Shown piece by piece: positions 1 through 5,089 of a stretch of DNA of 5,089 bases. Position numbers and translations under genes: made by a program. Below the pieces are notes generated by a model that was not told the origin of the DNA, did no database searches, and saw only the letters and a list, made by a program, of their open reading frames with translations. This DNA is from an uncultured Eubacteriales bacterium (GTDB lineage: Bacteria > Bacillota > Clostridia > Christensenellales > Borkfalkiaceae), in contig CAJMCT010000086.1 in the NCBI GenBank assembly GCA_905211955.1, positions 1-5,089 of the forward strand. The letters run 5' to 3'. Position 1 is the first letter of the stretch, and every line of letters starts with the position of its first letter.

Positions 1-1337
1 ATAACCGTAATCATATACTTTTTGTCGCTTGAAAAAGGCTCTCTTTCTAAAACTTTAAAACTTTGCCTATACTCCCTATAATTAAAATTCTTATCCGATT
101 TTAGTACCGAAGAAATCAAGGCACACTCGGTACCGTTTCCACGATAATCAAAATCTTTTCCTTTAACCATTACATCGGCCGTAGAATTGCAAATAAAGTT
201 TTGTAAAAGCACGGGGTTATTTATCTTAGACGGCAAAAGACAAAAGTCACCATTGCAAATACTAATAACGGTCATTTTGTTTTTGGTAAGCGTTCCCGTT
301 TTATCCGAGCAAATAACCGAAACCGCACCCGACGTTTCAGTTGCAATCATTTTTTTAATAAGCGCGTTCTCGCTTGCAAGTTTAATCATATTAAGCGCAA
401 GCGATACGGCAACTATCGTTGGCAAGCCTTCCGGCACTGCCGCAACTATTAAGACGATACAGTTCACGAAAAGTTCTTGCACGTTGGAAAAACTAACAGT
501 TCCGTGAAAGATAAGTTTTAAAAGTGATATTATAAACACTAAAACAGCAAACCCCACCCCTATAAAGGTGATAACTTTGCCAAGTTTCGCCATTTTTTGT
601 TGCAAGGGCGATTGAATATCTTTTTTGCTTTTAAGTTCGCCCGCTATCTTTCCGATTTCGGTGTTATCGCCAATATCGGTGACAAGCATTTTTCCCGTTC
701 CGCCCGCGACGAAAGTTCCCGAATATACGCAGTTTACTCTCTCGGCAAGCGGTGTCCCCGTGGGGAGTATTTTATCCGCATTTTTCTTTGCCAAAGTACT
801 TTCTCCCGTTAGCGCCGACTCGTCCACTTCTAAACTTTCGCTTTCTAAAATTCTTCCGTCCGCAATGATTTTATCACCGCTTTCTAAAAGTATTATATCG
901 TTTACCGTGACGTACTCTTTAGATACGGTTATCACTTGTCCGCCCCTTATTACTTTTACCGTCACTCTATCGTAAATCTTACCAAGGGCATTAAAGGCTT
1001 TTTCCGAACTGCCTTCCATAATAAGCGTTATTGACACTGATAAAATTACAGCACCAAGTATACCAAAACTTTCGGCAAAGTCACCGTCGCCCGTTTTGAA
1101 AAATTTTCCTAAACTTACCCCAAACGCAACCATAAACGAAAAGAGTAAAATAATAAGCATTGGCTCTGACAAGGCTTCTATAACCTTTTTTATGAACGGG
1201 GTTTTCTTCTTTTTTGAAAGAAGGTTTTTGCCATACCTTTCAAAGTTTTTCTTTAAAATACTTTGCGTAAGTCCATTATCTTTGTCTGCACCCGTAATCG
1301 ACAGTACTTCGCTTACGCTTTTATCATAATAATTCAT
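1..1337 (-). CDS. P2-type cation-transporting ATPase (Ca2+-ATPase-like), N-terminal half, cut by window edge
   Basis: An ATP-driven membrane pump; the family exports Ca2+ or related cations from the cytoplasm. The frame is open from an ATG at 1337 to the left edge, giving 445 residues of an expected 850-900. The start has a good ribosome site (AGAGGTG, 1341-1347). Visible in order: a cation-ATPase N-terminal domain (about 5-45, with GLT and RYGKN); M1-M2 (about 59-110, opening with LSEPMLIILL); the actuator domain with DESALTGES (TGES at 798-809, Glu179); M3; M4 with the ion-binding PEGLP (residues 302-306); then the phosphorylation motif DKTGTLT (285-305, aspartyl-phosphate Asp345) and the start of the nucleotide-binding domain. 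PEGLP rather than a CPC-type motif puts it in class P2, not among heavy-metal P1B pumps. The stretch ETSGAVSVICSDKTGTLTKN resembles both PMCA and SERCA types. M5-M6 ligands lie outside the window, so Ca2+ is inferred; Na+/K+ or Mn2+ remain possible. It is separated from the upstream unit by a terminator and has its own candidate promoter. Confidence 0.93.
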   Translation of the reverse strand, partial: MNYYDKSVSEVLSITGADKDNGLTQSILKKNFERYGKNLLSKKKKTPFIKKVIEALSEPMLIILLFSFMVAFGVSLGKFFKTGDGDFAESFGILGAVILSVSITLIMEGSSEKAFNALGKIYDRVTVKVIRGGQVITVSKEYVTVNDIILLESGDKIIADGRILESESLEVDESALTGESTLAKKNADKILPTGTPLAERVNCVYSGTFVAGGTGKMLVTDIGDNTEIGKIAGELKSKKDIQSPLQQKMAKLGKVITFIGVGFAVLVFIISLLKLIFHGTVSFSNVQELFVNCIVLIVAAVPEGLPTIVAVSLALNMIKLASENALIKKMIATETSGAVSVICSDKTGTLTKNKMTVISICNGDFCLLPSKINNPVLLQNFICNSTADVMVKGKDFDYRGNGTECALISSVLKSDKNFNYREYRQSFKVLEREPFSSDKKYMITV

Positions 1338-1364
1338 ACACACCTCTATAAAAGGTATGCCTTA

Positions 1365-1400
1365 GAAAATTATTATATGATAATAAAGAGTGCAAAAAAA
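1365..1400 (-). promoter_or_regulatory. Candidate promoter of the P2-type ATPase gene
   Basis: On the minus strand there is a perfect TATAAT -10 hexamer at 1372-1377. Transcription would start near 1364-1366, giving a leader of under 30 nt before the ATG at 1337. The position 17 nt upstream is only a T-run (the U-tract of the preceding terminator), so the -35 is poor. The gene follows a strong terminator and needs its own promoter, which supports the call, but in such AT-rich DNA a TATAAT can occur by chance. Confidence 0.45.
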
Positions 1401-1421
1401 CGCACCGAATTTTTCGGTGCG
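1394..1421 (-). terminator. Rho-independent terminator of the DUF1538/PII-like/HAD unit
   Basis: A 9-bp perfect stem (arms 1401-1409 and 1413-1421, CGCACCGAA paired with TTCGGTGCG) closes a 3-nt loop. On the minus strand it is followed at once by seven T residues (1400 to 1394). It begins about 10 nt after the HAD phosphatase stop codon. No T-run follows the stem on the plus strand, so it works in the minus direction only. Confidence 0.9.
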
Positions 1422-1430
1422 CCATTGCTT

Positions 1431-2222
1431 TTATAAATATTTAATTAATTCGTTTACGTCTTTTAGGGTTAGGCTAACTTTTAGTCCGCTTTTAATATAA
1501 GATTCCTTAGTCGCTTCGCCAGAATACACTAAAACGGTGTTTAGATTAGAATTTATGCCAAAAGCCATATCGGTGTTTAGTCTATCCCCCACCATAGTAA
1601 TCTCATCGGGCTTTAGGTTTAGTTTATTCATTATCCCCTTTGCAATTTGTGGATAAGGTTTACCCACAATTACGTCTGGCCTACGACCACTACTATAATA
1701 AAACATCTCTATAAAAGAGCCAAGGTCGGGAAGGGAAACACCTTTTGCAGGACAAACTAAATCGGGGTGAGTTGCAATATATCTTGCCCCCTTTACGATT
1801 AGTTCGTTTGCTAAAACTATCTTTTCGTAGTTTAGTTCTCTATCAAAACAAGCAAGCACGGTGTCTGCATCGTTTGAAACGGTTATGCCACTTTTTACTA
1901 GGTACTCTTTTACCTTTTCGGTACACAAAGGATAAACTTTTGCATCCAAAAAGTTTTCTTTAATATAGTCTACCGACGCATCTAATGAAGAATAAAATAT
2001 ATCACCATTTTCATAAATACCTAAGCGGGTTAGTTTTTCTAAATATTCGTCGTCAGTCTTAGACGAGTTGTTGGTAAGATATACTATCTTTTTGCCATTT
2101 TCTCTTAAAGTTTTAAGAGTGTTTTTTACGTCGCCGATAAGTTCGTCTTCTAAATAAATTGTACCGTCTAAGTCAAAGAGTATGGCTTTTGATTTTTTGA
2201 TTACGTTTTGCATTTTAGTCAT
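1431..2222 (-). CDS. NagD-type HAD-superfamily (subfamily IIA) sugar-phosphatase-like hydrolase
   Basis: A cytoplasmic phosphatase of the haloacid dehalogenase superfamily, 263 residues from the ATG at 2222, the usual size for NagD/YutF-like enzymes. Motif I is DLDGT (nucleophile Asp17, acid/base Asp19), motif II is in LTNNSS (residues 49-54), motif III is Lys188 in VGKPYP, and motif IV is GDRLNTD (212-218), so the catalytic set is complete. A C2-type cap lies between motifs II and III and includes ATHPDLVCP (150-158), the counterpart of the ATNPD stretch of the subfamily. It is last in the three-gene unit and is followed by a terminator. The start is uncertain: ATG 2222 overlaps the PII-like stop by 8 nt, ATG 2213 begins one base after that stop, and a TTG at 2234 lies 10 nt below an AGGA. 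None has an ideal ribosome site, suggesting translational coupling. Family members dephosphorylate small phosphates such as nucleotides, 2-phosphoglycolate or sugar phosphates; the substrate cannot be read from sequence. Confidence 0.9.
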   Translation of the reverse strand: MTKMQNVIKKSKAILFDLDGTIYLEDELIGDVKNTLKTLRENGKKIVYLTNNSSKTDDEYLEKLTRLGIYENGDIFYSSLDASVDYIKENFLDAKVYPLCTEKVKEYLVKSGITVSNDADTVLACFDRELNYEKIVLANELIVKGARYIATHPDLVCPAKGVSLPDLGSFIEMFYYSSGRRPDVIVGKPYPQIAKGIMNKLNLKPDEITMVGDRLNTDMAFGINSNLNTVLVYSGEATKESYIKSGLKVSLTLKDVNELIKYL

Positions 2223-2904
2223 AAAGTTTTTCAAAATCTTTTATTCCTACAACCTTATCTACGGGCAATGAAAACACTATTCCGTGAGCATCGGTGTTAG
2301 GTCCTGCTTTATCCATTATCGCATACATAATATCATCGCGCTTTTCTCTTTTTGCAATAATATAGAGCATCTCTTTTTCTTCGCTAATAGATATGCCGAA
2401 AAACTTTGCAAGTTCGGCGCCCGTACCCTTTGCTTTAACGATAGTGCCACCGGTAGCACCCGCTTCTCTTGCGCTTTGCATTACCGCATCCGCGTTGCCC
2501 TTATCCATTATGCTAATTATCGCTACACATTTAGATTGCTCGTTCATATTAACTTCTTCCTCCTTATTTTCGATGGGGTCGTTCCCAACGAAAAATCTTT
2601 TTCCCGATTCTCCGCCAATGCCGTCTACCGGCACGAAAAACCCTAATCCGCTATGATTTTCGCCAAGGTGCAAGTCTTTGTCTATCCCTTCGCAAAATTC
2701 TTTATATACGGTGTTTCTAACCATTAATTGAAAAACCACCTTACCGTTGTCAACTATCCCTAAAAGGTCAAGTTTACTTGCCGGTGCCGAGCCTTGCCCA
2801 AAGTTTATCAAAACGTTGTTCGAGCCAAAACTTTTAAAAAACTCAGTATACCCTTCAGCATTGTCTTTGCGGGTAATACATACGAAATATTTTAAGCCTT
2901 TCAT
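2215..2904 (-). CDS. Tandem PII-like (GlnB-fold) regulatory protein, two fused domains
   Basis: A soluble 229-residue protein built from two PII-like domains, about 1-98 and 125-221, joined by a charged linker (about 108-124, with KEEEVN). The C-terminal domain is the more canonical: IMDKGNADAV (132-141), AREAGATGGTIV (145-156), KGTG (159-162) and FFGISI (168-173), then HGIVFSLPVDKVVGI near its end, where PII proteins have their closing strand. The N-terminal domain is a diverged copy: KDNAEGY, FGQGSAPASKLDLLGI and SGLGFFVPVDGIGG align with the same positions. The classic GlnB T-loop signature with its uridylylated Tyr is absent, so it is a PII-like sensor rather than a GlnB/GlnK orthologue. 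The ATG at 2904 has a strong AGGAG (2913-2917) that overlaps the DUF1538 stop codon, tying the two genes into one transcript. By analogy with PII-like partners of transporters (GlnK-AmtB, the SbtB type with SbtA), I infer that it binds a small effector and controls the neighbouring membrane protein. Confidence 0.86.
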   Translation of the reverse strand: MKGLKYFVCITRKDNAEGYTEFFKSFGSNNVLINFGQGSAPASKLDLLGIVDNGKVVFQLMVRNTVYKEFCEGIDKDLHLGENHSGLGFFVPVDGIGGESGKRFFVGNDPIENKEEEVNMNEQSKCVAIISIMDKGNADAVMQSAREAGATGGTIVKAKGTGAELAKFFGISISEEKEMLYIIAKREKRDDIMYAIMDKAGPNTDAHGIVFSLPVDKVVGIKDFEKLYD

Positions 2905-2915
2905 AAATATTTCTC

Positions 2916-4472
2916 CTAATCGATAATTTCTTCTCTCTCTGCCAAAACGTGTTCGCTTTCTTTTGCTTTGTTCTTTGCTTTGAGTTTTGCAAGTTTAATC
3001 TTATAGAACACGCCGAGTATTTGTATAGTGATAAGCGGTGTCATTGCAACGAATGCAACCACCCCAAACCCTTCGGTAGCGACGTTTCCGCCAAGAGTGT
3101 TGCAAGCGCCAAGCGCAAACGGAAGTATAAAACAAGCCGTCATTGCACCCGATGCTACCCCACCAGAATCAAACGCTATTGCCGTGAATATATCAGGCAC
3201 TACAAAAGTTAGTATTAGCGCTATTGCGTAAGTGGGTATTAAAAAATACATTATATTTAACTGTAATAACATACGTAGCATTGCAAGTCCGATTGACACA
3301 GCAACGCCTATCATTAAACTTACTAGCAGTGCTTTTTTAGGTATTGCACCGTCGGTTATTTCATAAACTTGTTTGGTTAAAACGTGAACGGCAGGGTCCG
3401 CCGCCACAACGAAAAAGCCAACCACCATGCCGAGCGGTACTAATATCCAGTTATAAGATTTACTTGCTATTTCGCTACCGAGATAACTTCCTACGGGCGA
3501 GAAGCCGAAGTTTACTCCCGTTAAAAAGAGTACTAAGCCTATAAACGTATAAAGTACGCCAACGACAATTCTAATTAAACCGCTTTTGCTTATACCCTTT
3601 GAAAAGAGTGTGTAAATAAAAAATAATATAACGATTGGAAGTAGTGCGATACCAACTTCTTTCATATATTCAGGAAGTGCGGAAAGTACTCCCGAAACCA
3701 TTTCTTTTGAATTTGCAATCTCTATCGGCTTTACCGTTTCCGACTGAATTTTATCCACACCGAAAACAAGCCCTAAAATCATAACCGAAATAATCGGACC
3801 TATAGAGCAAAGTGCGGTAAGCCCAAAGCCGTCGTCCGAGCCACTTTTACTACTACTTTTTAGCGATGCCATACCTGTACCGATAGCAATTATAAACGGA
3901 ACGCTCATAGGCCCCGTGGTCACCCCGCCAGCGTCAAACGCTAAGGGAACGAAACTCTCCGGCACAAAGAAACTCATGACGAATACCGCTATATACGAAA
4001 CGATTAGTATATACGATAGTTTAACGTTAAGTATGGTTTTAAGAACTGCAACAACCAAGAAAAAGCCAACGCCAATACCTACCGTGATAATTAAGATGTA
4101 AGGCTTAATCGATTGAGATAATTGGTTTGCTAAAACTTGAAGATCGGGTTCGGATACCGTAATTAATACCCCCACCAAAAAGAAGATTGGAAGAATAAGC
4201 CATAACTTTTTAGTTTTAATAGTGTTTGAGCCGATGTAATTACCAATAGGCGTCATCGCAATGTCCGCGCCCAAGGTAAAAAAACCAATGCCTACTACAA
4301 CCATAAACGCACCACAAATAAATGCTAAAAACACTCCACTATTTATGGGGGCTATGGTAAAACTTAATATTAGCACTATAAAAATGATTGGAAGAACAGA
4401 CGAAAAAGACTCCTTTATCTTTTCATAGATAAAGGGCTTATCTTCTCTAAAAAACGACTTCCTCTTTTTCAT
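2916..4472 (-). CDS. DUF1538 family integral membrane protein (putative transporter), two-repeat
   Basis: A very hydrophobic 518-residue inner-membrane protein with about 12-14 helices, a basic N-terminus (MKKRK) and a charged C-terminal tail (about 491-518). I recognise it as the DUF1538 family, regarded as putative permeases without an established substrate. Two homologous halves are visible about 250 residues apart: MTPIGNYIGS (73-82) with FSPVGSYLGS (324-333); SEPDLQVLANQL (107-118) with ADPAVHVLTKQV (358-369); FDAGGVTTGPM (179-189) with FDSGGVASGAM (434-444); DDGFGLTALCSIGPI (213-227) with TEGFGVVAFVAMTPL (466-480). Conserved acidic residues inside the membrane (Glu108, Asp110, Asp180; Asp359, Asp435) and Gly-rich breaks are typical of ion or solute translocation sites. 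The ATG at 4472 has AGGGAG (4479-4484) six nt upstream. It is first in the unit, directly below a strong promoter, and the PII-like gene follows after 11 nt. Family membership is confident; transport activity is inferred. Confidence 0.9.
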   Translation of the reverse strand: MKKRKSFFREDKPFIYEKIKESFSSVLPIIFIVLILSFTIAPINSGVFLAFICGAFMVVVGIGFFTLGADIAMTPIGNYIGSNTIKTKKLWLILPIFFLVGVLITVSEPDLQVLANQLSQSIKPYILIITVGIGVGFFLVVAVLKTILNVKLSYILIVSYIAVFVMSFFVPESFVPLAFDAGGVTTGPMSVPFIIAIGTGMASLKSSSKSGSDDGFGLTALCSIGPIISVMILGLVFGVDKIQSETVKPIEIANSKEMVSGVLSALPEYMKEVGIALLPIVILFFIYTLFSKGISKSGLIRIVVGVLYTFIGLVLFLTGVNFGFSPVGSYLGSEIASKSYNWILVPLGMVVGFFVVAADPAVHVLTKQVYEITDGAIPKKALLVSLMIGVAVSIGLAMLRMLLQLNIMYFLIPTYAIALILTFVVPDIFTAIAFDSGGVASGAMTACFILPFALGACNTLGGNVATEGFGVVAFVAMTPLITIQILGVFYKIKLAKLKAKNKAKESEHVLAEREEIID

Positions 4473-4493
4473 AGTTTACTCCCTAACTTTATT

Positions 4494-4522
4494 ATTTTAT
4501 CAAACGATTTTGCTTGTGTCAA
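4494..4522 (-). promoter_or_regulatory. Strong housekeeping-type promoter of the DUF1538/PII-like/HAD unit
   Basis: On the minus strand, a consensus -35 TTGACA (4517-4522) and a -10 TAAAAT (4494-4499, five of six matches) are separated by exactly 17 nt. Transcription would start near 4487, leaving a leader of about 15 nt that holds only the ribosome site (AGGGAG). There is no room for a riboswitch or attenuator, so any control of initiation must act at or around the promoter. Confidence 0.82.
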
Positions 4523-4526
4523 TATA

Positions 4527-4554
4527 AAGACCGCTTTTATATAAAAGCGGTCTT
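4527..4554 (-). terminator. Perfect 28-nt palindrome, probable terminator of the feoB-side unit
   Basis: Two 14-nt arms (AAGACCGCTTTTAT and its exact complement) form an uninterrupted palindrome three bases after the stop codon of the 55-codon gene. On the minus strand it is followed by TATATTGAC, so the U-tract is short and broken (CTTTATATT). Position and GC-core stem favour an intrinsic terminator. Because it ends four bases from the -35 hexamer of the next unit, an operator for a dimeric regulator is an alternative. Confidence 0.6.
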
Positions 4555-4556
4555 AT

Positions 4557-4724
4557 CTACCAATCTTCTTTAATAGAAGTCTTTACGTCGTCGTAAAATT
4601 CAAAATACTTTTCCCTATCAGACTTTTGGCGGTTTTCCACCCACTCTTCCGGATAGAGTGCATCTTCTTCTTTATATTCAGACTCTCTCATATAGTCGTA
4701 TTGTGTTTTGTATTTATCAGGCAT
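4557..4724 (-). CDS. Small acidic hypothetical protein, 55 residues
   Basis: I do not recognise this family. The frame runs from an ATG at 4724 to a TAG at 4557-4559 and starts MPDKYKTQYDYMRESEYKEE. It has 17 Asp/Glu against 10 Lys/Arg, 11 aromatic residues (mostly Tyr, with Trp28 and a C-terminal Trp55), no Cys, no membrane segment and no signal peptide, so it is a cytoplasmic, strongly charged small protein. Support for being real: an AAAGGA ribosome site eight nt upstream (4733-4738), a stop just before a hairpin, and the filling of an otherwise empty gap. Its first 37 nt overlap the end of the FeoB-like frame, so the two are probably co-translated. A link to iron transport is only by position. 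Confidence 0.66.
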   Translation of the reverse strand: MPDKYKTQYDYMRESEYKEEDALYPEEWVENRQKSDREKYFEFYDDVKTSIKEDW

Positions 4725-5089
4725 TTGTTTTTTCCTTTACAAAAAAAGCATTTATGCTTTGTTCTTTTATGGGTGGCTATTGCGAGCAATATTCCCACTA
4801 CCGATATTATAACAATTAAAACCGATAAAAGCAAGCGCAAATCGCTTATTATTACTCCAAATATATTTACCGAAAATGCAACAAAATATGCCACAAAGAA
4901 TTGAAAAAGAAGCATAAAAACAAAGTCTTTTTTGCTCTTTAATTCCTTATTTATTAGCGATAACGTTGCGGTGCAAGGGGGCGAAAGCAAAATAAATATC
5001 ATAAATGCCCAAACCGAATATATGCTATAAAACTCTAAAAAAGATAGCCCTATAATTTCGGCGGTCTCTATAACCCCTTCTTTTGCAAA
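4688..5089 (-). CDS. feoB: Ferrous iron transport protein B, C-terminal end with extra helix and Cys-rich tail, cut by window edge
   Basis: The last 133 residues of a membrane protein whose start is beyond the right edge; the frame is open to 5089 and ends at TGA 4688-4690. The first part, with AKEGVIET at the edge and ILLSPPCTATLSLINKEL about 35 residues in, followed by KSKKDFVFMLLFQFF, matches the C-terminal Gate helices of FeoB, where the conserved pattern is AKE-(V)-V-T and a P-C-x-A-T helix before a K/R-E-x-x-S-x-K turn. FeoB is the GTP-dependent Fe2+ importer of the inner membrane. After the usual end comes one more helix (about LLLSVLIVIISVVGILLAIA) and a basic tail with three Cys (HKCFFCKGKNKC). 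This resembles the separate FeoB-associated Cys-rich small membrane proteins of Firmicutes, here apparently fused. The GTPase domain is not in the window, so a related Gate-domain protein cannot be fully excluded. Confidence 0.82.
   Translation of the reverse strand, partial: FAKEGVIETAEIIGLSFLEFYSIYSVWAFMIFILLSPPCTATLSLINKELKSKKDFVFMLLFQFFVAYFVAFSVNIFGVIISDLRLLLSVLIVIISVVGILLAIATHKRTKHKCFFCKGKNKCLINTKHNTTI

Noticed and set aside
187..1329. Several plus-strand open frames (187-507, 597-812, 625-975, 1096-1329)
   Set aside because: They lie inside the P2-type ATPase gene on the other strand, show no family motifs and have no ribosome sites; the ATPase frame has continuous catalytic motifs.
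1401..1421. Terminator hairpin read as bidirectional
   Set aside because: On the plus strand the stem is followed by CCATTGC rather than a T-run, and no plus-strand gene ends there.
2284..2656. Plus-strand open frames opposite the PII-like gene (2284-2646, 2393-2656)
   Set aside because: They are antisense shadows of a well-supported gene, with no recognisable domain or ribosome site.
2949..4101. Plus-strand open frames opposite the DUF1538 gene
   Set aside because: They are low-complexity antisense translations of a membrane protein and have no independent support.
4473..4493. Possible riboswitch or attenuator in front of the DUF1538 gene
   Set aside because: The predicted transcript start leaves only about 15 nt of leader, too short for any structured regulatory RNA.
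4626..4904. Plus-strand 92-codon frame
   Set aside because: It is antisense to the feoB end and the small acidic gene, which have family motifs and ribosome sites; this frame has neither.

Overview
The window is a compact, AT-rich bacterial stretch. All six genes that can be supported lie on the minus strand, with good Shine-Dalgarno sequences and very short gaps. The AT-rich codons, AGGAG-type ribosome sites, simple sigma-70/A-like promoters and hairpin/U-tract terminator fit a low-GC Firmicutes-type organism, probably an anaerobic clostridial relative. This is an inference from style and gene content, not a taxonomic assignment. There are no RNA genes, insertion sequences, CRISPR arrays or other mobile elements, and no stretch over 300 bases lacks a gene.

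Read in the direction of transcription (right to left), the window opens inside a gene whose C-terminus (4688-5089) matches the end of FeoB, the ferrous iron transporter. It carries an extra membrane helix and a Cys-rich tail. A 55-codon acidic small gene (4557-4724) overlaps its end by 37 nt. A perfect 28-nt palindrome (4527-4554) follows and probably ends this unit.

Next comes a self-contained three-gene unit. A strong promoter (TTGACA, 17 nt, TAAAAT; 4494-4522) drives a 518-residue DUF1538 membrane protein made of two homologous halves (2916-4472). After that come a 229-residue protein of two fused PII-like domains (2215-2904) and a NagD-type HAD phosphatase (1431-2222). The last two reading frames overlap or nearly abut. 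A clear intrinsic terminator at 1394-1421 closes the unit. The likely logic, by analogy with known PII/transporter pairs, is a membrane transporter of unknown substrate controlled by a soluble PII-like sensor. The phosphatase's role in this is unclear.

After the terminator, a separate gene begins at 1337 and runs off the left edge: the N-terminal half of a P2-type (Ca2+-ATPase-like) cation pump, with its own plausible promoter. Much of the window is thus membrane transport: iron uptake, an uncharacterised DUF1538/PII module and cation efflux. The DUF1538/double-PII unit is the part most likely to hold undescribed biology.
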